Assembly: GCA_051453625.1 (NCBI GenBank) | Contig: JBOZIK010000001.1 | Coordinates: forward strand, 290,014,737-290,041,242 | DNA: 26,506 nt | Source of the DNA: Welwitschia mirabilis | Lineage: Eukaryota > Gnetophyta > Gnetopsida > Welwitschiales | Direction of reading: 5' to 3' | Shown: piece after piece, positions 9,047 to 18,758 of the stretch | How positions within the stretch are numbered: position 1 is the stretch's first letter | How the letters are laid out: every line of letters starts with the position of its first letter | The notes under the pieces: model-generated | What the model was told of the DNA's origin: nothing | The model's input: only the letters and a program-made list of their open reading frames with translations | Database searches by the model: none | Translations under genes and position numbers: made by a program

Positions 9047-9713
9047 AGGTTACTTGGAGTTTGAGGATTGTCATTGCTCAAGTAAGTGGTTGGATTTTCG
9101 TTCAGATATTTTCTTGTAGTAGCACTATACGTTTAGTTACAGTAGCATAGGTTTTTCTTTTTACACTTTCTACTTTTGTGTTCCAAAATAAATGTTTTGC
9201 CATCCGCTTCATCATCCAGACGATGTATGGTGATGATGACTTTTGTGCCTTGAGTTTTTTTAGTTTTTCACTTTCTTAGAAAATTAGGATTTTTCTATCA
9301 TCTCCTCTATTGTTTAGATGACTAAGAAAAATGACAGTCAATTTTCAGTGTTTTTTGTATCTATTATTTTGCACATCTATTTTCTATGTTTTTTGTTTTT
9401 TGTGTTTTCTATCCTCTAAACTATCGTCTGAATGACCATAAGAAAAAATACTAAACATCAAAACTAACCATGTTAGGATATGATAAAATCTAGTAAGAAA
9501 AAAAAATATCAGAGAGAGCCACTATTTATAGAGAAAAACATCCAAGAAGGTTTGATTGACTTCGAATTTAACTCAAGTACACACACCAAAGGTATGTAAG
9601 TTTCAAAAATTCCAGAAATTTATACATTTATTACTTTAGAATCTAACTTTGTAAAAGAAAATTTTCTAGAAGATTGTCTCGATAATAGTTTAGAAAAAAA
9701 TCATTTTTTAAAT
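9047..9713 (+). other. gypsy 2 untranslated leader
   Basis: Non-coding leader between primer site and gag. It contains degenerate versions of a TCTGGATGA-like motif (9210-9222 as catccagacgatg, about 9316, about 9424) that also occur in the LTR at about 7481 and 7592. No open frame is of note. Confidence 0.5.
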
Positions 9714-10724
9714 ATGTCTAGTTCATTGCAAAAGCAAAAGCAAGTCACTTCACCTAATCAGCCCCTTGTTATTAGAACTCCTATAACTACACTTGTAAAT
9801 CATAAAGCCAATGTCACCCTTAGAGAGCGTATAGCTAATAAAAAATGTGAAATCCCAGCCTCTTTTTATTTACCTCCTGGTAATAATATCAAACTTAGGA
9901 ATTTATGTGCTTATCTCATTTTTAGTGATGAACATGACGAAGATCCTTTATAAAAAATTATTAACATCGAACAATTAGTGCTCATCTCAGGAAATGATAA
10001 GAAAAGAATAAGTGATAGATCTTATATGATAATTTTTCCCGTCACTTTAAAAAGTAAACCTAAACTTTGGTTAAGAACGATTCCACATAAGAGTCTAAAA
10101 ACATGGAGTCAAGTTCAAGAAACTTTCATTAAGAGATTTATTAGTGAAACTACTATTAAAAAATGTAAGAAAGAAGTAACTAACTTCCAACAATAGCCAA
10201 ATGAAGATTTTGCCTCTACCTATGATAGATTTTTTGTTGCTTTACATTCGAATCCCATAGATACTTTTTCTCAAGAAGAATTGGTAGACTACTTTTATAG
10301 TGGACTCACTAATCAAACTAAGTAACTTGTTTATTTTTCTTGCGGAGGAAATTTAATGAACCTTACATTAGAAAATTTTTGAAGAGTGTTAAAAGAGTTA
10401 GTGAAAGTGAGTCAAACTTTGCCTAAATCCTCACCTAGAGAAAATCGAACAGTAGGTCAATTCATTAAAGATCTTAAAGAAGTTAAGCAAGAGAAGGAGG
10501 AAGTAAAGATTGAAAAAGAACCAAATAATATCATTAAGGATTCTACCTCAACTTTAGAGAAATACACTTAGATGATTTTAGATGCCAAGGTGGCAATAGA
10601 AAAGAGTGTGGTTCTAGATCCAACTTATGATTTATACAAACACAACTATCATGTGATGAAAGAGTGTCCTTTATTACTAACATATAAAGAAAGAATTTAT
10701 GAAGAAATATGTGCTTTTACTTAA
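9714..10724 (+). pseudogene. gypsy 2 Gag (capsid/nucleocapsid) with five internal stops
   Basis: One reading frame of 336 codons, without frameshifts, holds the whole relic. It starts at ATG 9714 (MSSSLQKQKQ). TLRERIANKK and EIPASFYLPPGN follow, then LRNLCAYL. The Gag core FPVTLKSKPKLWLRTIP, TWSQVQETFIKRF and the DYFYSGL.NQTK.L block match plant gypsy Gag (FPFSL...A..W; W..L...F...F; YFY.GL). A zinc-knuckle relic with H-x4-C (HVMKEC, 10650-10667) lacks its first Cys. Internal stops are at 9951, 10194, 10323, 10380 and 10569; the frame ends at 10722. It would have packaged element RNA; it cannot do so now. Confidence 0.85.
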
Positions 10725-11434
10725 AGGTCTTTAAATTTTAATCAAAATGAAATCAAAGTCAAAGAAAAAATTAAAATAACTTTCAACCTAGGATAAATGG
10801 ACAATCCAATTTTAAAAATTTTCAAACAAATCATCCTAATTTTTAACCATTTGAAAAGATATTTGAGAATGTAAATTTTCAATCAAACAACTCTAATAAT
10901 CAAGCAAGCTCACCCAACTAGTAAACTCAAAGTAATCCACTTAGAAATTCCATTGATAAGTTAAGAAAAAGCAAAGAAAGAACAAACTCCAACATTAAAA
11001 GTATTATAAGTATTTTGTAATAAACAATGCTCGCTAACCAAAAACCACAAAGGTTACTTACCACATAACCTTTATCAAACCTAAATGAAGTTAAAAAAGA
11101 TTGTAAGGTTATGATAAGAAGTGTAAATAAGATTAAAAATCCTACCCATAAGGCTTTAACATATCAAAGTAATAAAAATGATGAAGAAGAGGATATAAAA
11201 ATTTTAGAAAATCATTTTTTCCCTCTTCTTTAAGTAATAAAAATAAAAATTCTTCTCATATGAAACGTGCTACCCCTTGGCTTGGTAGGTTAAACATAAA
11301 TCATACTTTTAATGAATATCAGAAAGCCTTAATACAAAATGTAAGTATTAATTCATTATTTTGGAAACTTTTATAAGAGAACCCTAAGTATTCTAAGTTG
11401 TGAAAAGACTTGATTAGGAGGAAATAAAAATGAA
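10725..11434 (+). pseudogene. gypsy 2 Gag tail and pre-protease region, decayed
   Basis: AT-rich, Asn- and Lys-rich sequence with many stops. Near 11330-11430 the readable phrases ALIQNVSINSLFW, ENPKYSKL and KDLIRRK recall the region before the protease in Athila/Tat elements (FIEAL.QMPSY.KFLKDIL..K). No protease Asp-Ser/Thr-Gly motif is seen before the gap. Moderate confidence, by pattern only. Confidence 0.45.
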
Positions 11435-11534
11435 NNNNNNNNNNNNNNNNNNNNNNNNNNNNNNNNNNNNNNNNNNNNNNNNNNNNNNNNNNNNNNNNNN
11501 NNNNNNNNNNNNNNNNNNNNNNNNNNNNNNNNNN
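11435..11534. other. 100-base assembly gap
   Basis: Unlike the other gaps, the right flank repeats sequence located 1.2 kb to the left (10202 onward). The joined contigs therefore overlap, or they carry different gag copies. Confidence 0.98.
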
Positions 11535-11712
11535 TGAAGATTATGCCTCTACCTATGAGAGATTTTTCATTTCTTTACATTTGAACCTTGTAGATGCTTT
11601 TTCTCGAGAAGAATTGGTAGACTACTTTTATAGTGGACTTAATAGTCAAACTAAGCAACTTGTTGACTTTTCATGTGGAGGAAATTTGATGAACCTTACA
11701 TTAGAAAATGCT
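11535..11712 (+). pseudogene. second, diverged gypsy Gag fragment
   Basis: The translation EDYASTYERFFISLH, then EELVDYFYSGLNSQTKQLVDF and LMNLTLENA, is the same Gag block as 10202-10382, with about one base in ten changed. It is open where gypsy 2 has a stop (Gln retained in TKQL), but has its own TAG at the next Trp position. Right after it, similarity to gag ends at tgtaatataaaac, so something else is inserted or joined there. It could be an allelic version of gypsy 2 or a related copy. Confidence 0.7.
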
Positions 11713-11797
11713 TAGAGAGTTTTATGTAATATAAAACTTCAAATATGAAAAATTTATATATTGATATAGTGATCTATGTTAAAACTTTCAATATACA

Positions 11798-11897
11798 NNN
11801 NNNNNNNNNNNNNNNNNNNNNNNNNNNNNNNNNNNNNNNNNNNNNNNNNNNNNNNNNNNNNNNNNNNNNNNNNNNNNNNNNNNNNNNNNNNNNNNNN
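11798..11897. other. 100-base assembly gap
   Basis: The flanks 11637-11797 and 11898-12067 are versions of the same sequence, differing by small indels and substitutions. Confidence 0.98.
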
Positions 11898-11989
11898 ACT
11901 CAATAGTCAAACTAAAAAACTTGTTGACTTTTCATGTGGAGGAAATTTGATGAACCTTACATTATAAAATGCTTAGAGAGTGTTATGTA
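11898..11989 (+). pseudogene. repeat of the Gag fragment end (contig overlap copy)
   Basis: It repeats the last part of the 11535-11712 Gag fragment (LVDFSCGGNLMNLTL, then stops) and the same junction to tgtaatataaaac. It is best read as the other contig's version, not a separate gene piece. Confidence 0.65.
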
Positions 11990-12319
11990 ATATAAAACTT
12001 TAAATACGAAAAAATTGTATATTGATATAGTGATCTATGTTATGTAACCTAAAACTTTCAATATACAAAATTTTTCTATAATTCACCCTATGCTAAATAG
12101 TATAATTATATATTTTATTTACTATCTATTTTTTATTCTAATAATTTAAAAACCTGACTAGTATTAATATCACTTTTATTAATGTACATTTTGTGAAATT
12201 TTCATTAATCAAGATTTCAAATTATGTGTTTTAATAATATTCATTGATTTTTATTATATCATTCTAATCAAATTACCTCTTTATAAAACTCATAGAAATA
12301 GTGTTCATTAAGGATCACC
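11990..12319. other. AT-rich segment of unknown origin
   Basis: It begins tgtaatataaaact, which interrupts the Gag fragment. No coding frame, terminal repeat or known element is recognised. It may be the end of another retroelement or the leader of gypsy 3. Confidence 0.3.
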
Positions 12320-12444
12320 TAAGAGAATGTTAAAATATTTAGAGTAATCTAAGCATTTAGCTATGCATTATGTATGGTCTAGCACCACACACAAACAAAT
12401 TAAAATTATTGTTACTAATTTATTTCTTAAATTTCATAGCCTAA
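12320..12444 (+). pseudogene. gypsy 3 Gag N-terminal fragment (left of element X)
   Basis: In the frame ending at 12442, the last codons read QIKIIVTNLFLKFHSL. This resembles the Athila/Tat Gag segment before the conserved ED/KDP block (F-E-I/L-K...L...F-x-G-L). The matching downstream part, starting with KDPYEYLR, is at 25465, on the other side of element X, in a compatible frame once one copy of the 5-base target duplication is removed. That agreement is the main support; alone this fragment would be too short to call. Confidence 0.5.
12440..12444. repeat. target-site duplication of element X, left copy (cctaa)
   Basis: Five bases directly before the LTR start TGATAGG. The partner cctag is at 25454-25458, with one mismatch. 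Confidence 0.6.
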
Positions 12445-13676
12445 TGATAGGATTAAAAATTATAAATATTTATGTAGATTTATGCATTAAAAATAAATAA
12501 AAGCGTGAAATAATATTGGCTAATATAATTAGCAAAATATTTATTGTAAAAGAAAATTTTATAGTACTTATTTTGAGTTTAATAAAATATTATCGTTATT
12601 GGGGCTTCAACACAGGATAGTAAGATTAATTTTTATCAAAAACTTAAAGCTTTTAATAAGTAAATAATCTTGTAAAATGAGTCAAAATCCAACATTATTT
12701 ATTTAAATACATACACTAAAAGTATGTTTATAAAATATAATAAAAAGGGAACATATTTATAATAAAATTTATAAAAGAGAAAAAGGCTAGTGTAGCACCT
12801 ATTTCTTAGTCGTATAATATCCTGCATACTTAACTAATGATAAATACTAGGAGTACATTTAGTAAAAATATCACTTTTTTAAGTGATATCTTAATAGAAG
12901 CCCTTATGTATTATTTTAATATTCTTGTAATACTATAAAGACATTTGTACTAGTTTTTAGTGATGTAACTAATACAAAATAGAAATATTAATGAAATGGA
13001 GTCTTTTCATAATCAAATTCTTTATATTAATGCTAAAATATAAACAACTAATAGTACTTCATTTGTAGTTACATTAATGAAGAGTATTTTTCAATCTTAC
13101 AACTATTTTGATCCTAAGCTTTCTAGCATTTCTAGAGGTTATGCAGTTGTGCCAAAACTATTCCTAAGGGTATATCATAAGAATATTTATACCCATTTTA
13201 AGGTAATCACTTGTATAAAATATAGATAATGATTTATCAATATGAATTGGATTTGTATACACTTATTACAAACATATTTGACTAATAAGAAGTAAAAGGT
13301 GATATTGTTGTTATAGCTTTTATATTTCTCTTTATTTTCCATGTGTGTTTTTGCACATTATTCTTCGTGACATATTTTATACTCATATTTTTCCATTACG
13401 TATCCCATTAATGCTCTTTGATTGTTGGCCAATTGTCATGATGATTTTAATGCATATATTTCTACAAAGGAACATAAACATAACAATTGTTAAATTACTA
13501 ATAATGCATTTACTTATAATCTATTTCCTATCATATTCTAAATGCTAATATAATCTAATGCATAAATAACAAACATAATTACATATAAATATATTAAGTA
13601 CATATTAATTTCTATATTTATAGCCTTTAAATATGCATGAAAATGTATTATTTTTTAATGTGTCTTTTGCTTATCA
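12445..13676 (-). repeat. element X LTR, left copy (3' LTR), 1232 bp
   Basis: Starts tgataggatt and ends gcttatca. It matches 20811-21868 and then 25188-25453 in the same orientation, for example ttttaataagtaaataatctt and the shared gtattaatgctaaaatat region. The small open frame at 13345-13548 lies in it and has no homology I recognise. Confidence 0.7.
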
Positions 13677-13685
13677 TTTCCTCCC
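13677..13685 (-). promoter_or_regulatory. element X polypurine tract
   Basis: Plus-strand tttcctccc, read GGGAGGAAA on the minus strand, ends exactly at the LTR start. Such tracts prime plus-strand DNA synthesis just upstream of a 3' LTR. It gives the orientation of element X. Confidence 0.5.
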
Positions 13686-15872
13686 AAACTCAAGCTTTTG
13701 CTACTACTTAGTGAAAGAACTACTTAAATAAAAAGTCAACTAAAAATAAATTCAAATGGATTTACCCATTAAAATGTATGATAAGGTTGTTTGAGTCATT
13801 CAGTTTGAAGAAGAAGTCATGTTGAATGATTTCATTATTTATAAAAAAATTAAAATATAAATATTACACTTTGAAATTCAAAAATATTTGGCAAATTTTA
13901 TGAGTCTATATAATGACACCACGAAGAATATATTTTTCTTTAATTATTCTTTTTTAATCATTAAAAGGCTTACGTGAGTTTTTTTGGCTATAGCTTCCAT
14001 TATTTTTTTAATTGTTTATTAATGTGCACCAGAAAAATCTATAACTCTACATTCCTATTATCATGCTTAACAAATCAATTTCATTTTTGTTAAGCTTTAG
14101 TGTAATATGCTAGTTGAATTTAAAGTTATGCTTATTATAGTTTTTAAGTCTTATGCCTTCAAATGCTCCATTGACAAATACATGAAGTTTATGCCATCTT
14201 ATTTTAATAAATAATAGTTTTTTCTACTCTTAATTTTCTTTTTATTGATTTTAAATCTTGTTCTATACCAAAAGTAGTCATTTTTGTCTCTTATTACTTT
14301 TATTTTTTCTAGCAACTAGTTGAGTAAAATATCTCTATTACAGCTACCAAATTCTCCTTATATCAATATCATGTACTAGCCTATTTAGTCTCATTTTGTT
14401 GTCTATCTAGTTGAAAGTAAGGGCCTTCATGCTATGTTTATTTGCACTTATCATAGATGTTTGGAAATTAGTCTTAGTAATTTTATAGATGGCACTTTAC
14501 AACTAGGCAAGATGTTAATAAAACAAGTAGGTATATGGTATTGTTTTCCCTCTAAATTTTGTAATGATGTCATTCTCTTTATATCTATCACTAATAAATG
14601 CAACACATGATCCACTCAAAGATTATATTATTACCTACGTATAAATTTTTTTCCTCTTATTTACAGTTTACTAGTAAATTATTTATGTAGGTATATCTAT
14701 CTTATATTTAATGCTTTGGAATCATAGAAAAAAGAATTTTTTTTTCCCAATGCTTTAGAAAAATAGGAAAAAGTTCTATCGTAGTTTTCTAACAATAATG
14801 TTACAAACCTCTTTCAAGATTTCTTTGACAATTGTTTTCATATCTCTGTATGTTACAACCTTTTTAAATAAATTTAAAACTTTATGCAAGTATTTGAAAT
14901 GCCCTCACATTATTATTTCAAATATTCATATTTATCAATGTGTGAATTATAATCATAACTAGTGATAATAAAACAGCCTTCTAATGTCCTCAAAATGTTT
15001 ATACCTTCATGATACATGTTATTTTTTTTGGAAGATTTCTCATCTTTGGGAAAAGTGAAACATTGAATATGCTAAGTTCATAATAGGTCTATGGGATGAT
15101 TTGCCACCAAATAACTAGATCTAATTAATCAAATTCTTAATTCATATAATTATTACTTTACATTTTTATCTTATCTATTGTGTTAAGTAAAAAGTCACGA
15201 TAATAAAAATAATTACAGATATTGATTAGACAATTTGAAGCATTTGGTTATTAGAACATAATACATGGGATAGATGTATTTAATGATTTTATAAATTTTG
15301 CTATTTGTTTTATGTATAACTTGTTTATATCTTAATAATATTTTTCTACATTTTCTTTTTTTTTAAATGTGTGTCAAGATAATTGGGGCATCTTGTCATG
15401 TAAAAATATCTTTGTTCTTCATTATATTTAGAACCTTAGTTGTAAATATTCCCATCTCATTCTTATATATAAATATATATATGTTGGTTCTGAGTTTGAT
15501 TCTAGAAATGAACTCTAACAAAATTGAAAACCTCTTTACATTTATTGAGAAGCATGTCTTTGATCTTATTGATTTTGAAGGTGGGTTAATCATGATCATG
15601 TGTATTCAAAATAAACATGTCCATGAGATTCTTTAAGCTTATATAGAGGAGTTATTTTTCATACTCTAAGAAACAAAGTTGCTTCATTGCATGTCATCAT
15701 TACCTAAAACCATTCCTTACAAAATTTCATTGTGAAAGCCCTAAAAGAATGATATATAAAGGCATTCCAAGCCTTAATACTATATTTTCCTACAAAGGAT
15801 ATAATTATAACTAATAACCCTATTGTAAGAGAACTTATAATGTTTGTGATGCGTGGATTTACTCTCATCTAT

Positions 15873-15972
15873 NNNNNNNNNNNNNNNNNNNNNNNNNNNN
15901 NNNNNNNNNNNNNNNNNNNNNNNNNNNNNNNNNNNNNNNNNNNNNNNNNNNNNNNNNNNNNNNNNNNNNNNN
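15873..15972. other. 100-base assembly gap
   Basis: The flanks 15582-15872 and 15973-16263 are the same 291-base sequence with about a dozen differences. Confidence 0.98.
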
Positions 15973-18676
15973 TGGGTTAATCATGATCATGTGCATTCAA
16001 AATAAACATGACCATGAGATTCTTTAAGCTTATATAGAGGAGTTATTTTTCATATTCTAAGAAACAAAGTTGCTTCATTTCATGTCATCATTACCTAAAA
16101 CCATTCCTTATAAAATTTCATTGTGAAAGCCCTAAAAGGATGATATTTAAAGGCATTCCAAGCCTTAATTCTATATTTTCCTACAAAGGCTATAATTATA
16201 ACTAATAACCCTATTGTAAGAGAACTTATAATGTTTGTGATGCCTGGATTTACTCTCATCTATTAATTAGGCCTTAGAATTCTGGTAAACAAACTTTAAA
16301 GAAATGGAAGATGATTTAAAATAGTTCTTAACTTTGCCTTATATTTCTATGTCCATTTCTTTCTTCATATGCATAAATGATTACATAAATAATTAATAGA
16401 TTTTGTAAAGGGATCTTTAAAATATTTAAAAAGGTCCTCAAAACTTGATGAACTGGAGAGTAGGATCTTTGAGAATTTCTAGAGGATCTTTGAATTATTA
16501 AAAAAGTTTTTAATTTTTAAAATATGTATTTAAAGCTAAATGACCCTTTGGAAGAGTTACTGAATTTTCATAATTGATAAACAAAGAAATCTTTAAGGAC
16601 ATATCAAATAGGTAGAGTGACATGTGGAAAAGAAAAAGATGAGGACTGGAGATAATGTGCTAGTTAAGTTTTATAATATAATTAAGCCATCAAAGAAGAC
16701 TAGTAAAAGATCTTTGAATCATATAGGCAAGATTTCTTTAAAAGTGAATTATAAATTTAAAACTTATTCATATTTTTTATTATTATTGTTTAATTGTCTT
16801 ATGTTAAAGTTAGAGATCAAGGGAATATTTGACTTCTAATACTCGTAGTCAGATGGAACTTTGAGATTTATCTTAACTCACCTAAGTAATAATTAAATAT
16901 GAGATTAGAATAAATAAACAACAATTATATATAAGAGTAGTATTCCATCTTTATCCCTTAATAAGATTATTTCAATAAGTCCCATGCTCTTTTGAAGGGA
17001 TTCTTTAATATTTAAAGGAATCTTTAAAAAAAAAATATAAGTTACTATACAAGCTTAGACTGAGAATCATAGATTCAAGATTAAAGATCAAAGATGAACA
17101 GTTACATGAAAGGATTTTTGATAATCCTCATAATTGTAGGCGATACATTCAATGCATATAATAATAATTATATAAGCTTAACATAGTATAAAGATCTTAG
17201 CCTCATCATTTTAATGATATGACTTATGATCAAAAAATGCTTCCTATTACTTCGAATTCACATTGCTTTTTCTTTATTATAAATCATTAACATATTTACC
17301 TTTTATTTTTTCATTGTAATTTGATTTTCATCTTTGAATGTTCTTTATAAGCAGAGCTTATTGAAATTTCAATTATGCAAGATTAATCCCTTTGCTTAAT
17401 TTCTATTTATGTTATTAGAAATTGATTATTTTCTATGTTTTCATCTGTTTAATAGTTTTTGTAGAATATAAACCCTCCAAATATTTCCATTTTCTTTAAA
17501 AAAATCTTGTTTGGTTTTCTATTCATCATCATGTATATATGTGTTTGTTTAAAAACATCATAAGTAATGAAGAAAAAGTAAAATAAAAAGAGAATAAATA
17601 GGATCTATTAAAAACATTAAATAGGGATCCAATGATAAATATAGCTAGTACTAGATAAGAATAAATCAAACACCATTTTTACCTGCAATATTTCTTCTCC
17701 TCTATCTTTTTACAAACATTATACTCATTTGCATACAAAATATATATCATATATATTTGATAATATTTTAAAACTATTTCAGGTATATATTCCTCTCATT
17801 TACAAGGTGTCCTATGAATAAGAATTCTTGTTTATTAACTAAGATCATGAACCAACTAGAGCATGCATTGTTTATCAATTCGTAAATCCTATATGAAGGA
17901 AAGTTGGTCATGCAACTAAGTCCATATTAATGTGGTACAATCATGATCTATTTTAAAAATAATGAAAAACATATATAGTAAAAATACATAAAGAAAAAAA
18001 TAATATATATTCCTCATTTTAGGATAAAATTCAAGAAAAGCTCTTCTAGGATAGGTTTAGTTTTAAATATGTTTTCTTTATATCTCTACTTTTTTCCTTC
18101 CTTTTTTTTTAAATTACATTTTATATTTGTTTTGCTACATCAATAGCCAAAGTAACATATGTAATTCAACATTAAAAATTCATCATAGGGGAAAATAACT
18201 TGAAAGCTTATTTTAACATATAAATAATTGATAGAGTTTAATAAAATAAATCAAGTCAAAATCTAATGGATGGATTTTACCTATTTGAAAGAAAGCTAAA
18301 CTTAATAATTAGTTTACCTAATGTGTTAATAGTTATGTATAACTAATCAATATAATAATAGGTTATTTCAATAAAGCTAGCTCATCACATAGAATACACA
18401 TTTTATTCAATACTTTTTCCTATACTATCTAATAAGAATGAAATAGGTTAAATATCAAAATATGTAAACATCAATCCTTCAATTATTTCAAAAATATTAG
18501 AGATTCCTTGACAATGCTCAAAACAAAATTTAATGATCAAACCCCAAGTTTTAGCTTGTTATTTAGTATTAACTTCCCATGTTAACTAATATTATCAAAA
18601 AAATCTGGACTATGACTAATTGTAAAATGTTTATCCTCTAAATTAATAACATATGAATCATGGATAGAGCAATGGA

Positions 18677-18758
18677 TATGTATACATGTAAGGTTTATTG
18701 AGACACATACAAACATATGTACATATGTACATATAAATATACATACATATACACATTG
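18677..18758. repeat. AT/ACAT-rich microsatellite-like tract
   Basis: Imperfect repeats of atgtatacatgt, acatatgtacatatgtac and atacatacatata. A simple-sequence region with strong palindromic character (acatatgt). Confidence 0.7.

Larger units (their letters stand above)
6752..11434 (+). mobile_element. Ty3/gypsy retrotransposon (gypsy 2), 5' LTR, leader and gag
   Basis: The plus-strand order is LTR, tRNA-Asp-type primer site, leader of about 670 bases, gag, then a short pre-protease stretch. It opposes gypsy 1 and appears inserted in that element's reverse transcriptase. No protease, reverse transcriptase or integrase is visible before the gap at 11435; after it the sequence returns to a second, diverged gag copy. 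The element is therefore truncated, or its pol was lost in the assembly. Confidence 0.75.

Noticed and set aside
11776-11967. Open frame of 63 codons across a gap
   Set aside because: It spans 100 Ns and only picks up the end of the Gag fragment by chance of frame.
15367-15636. Plus-strand frame of 89 codons and overlapping minus-strand frame 15396-15599
   Set aside because: Hydrophobic, low-complexity translations without a known motif. The overlap copy after the gap (15973-16029) carries substitutions that do not look protein-conserving. Frames of this length are expected by chance at this scale.
16624-16839. Lys-rich frame of 71 codons
   Set aside because: No family resemblance and no supporting context. 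It lies inside the element X interior.
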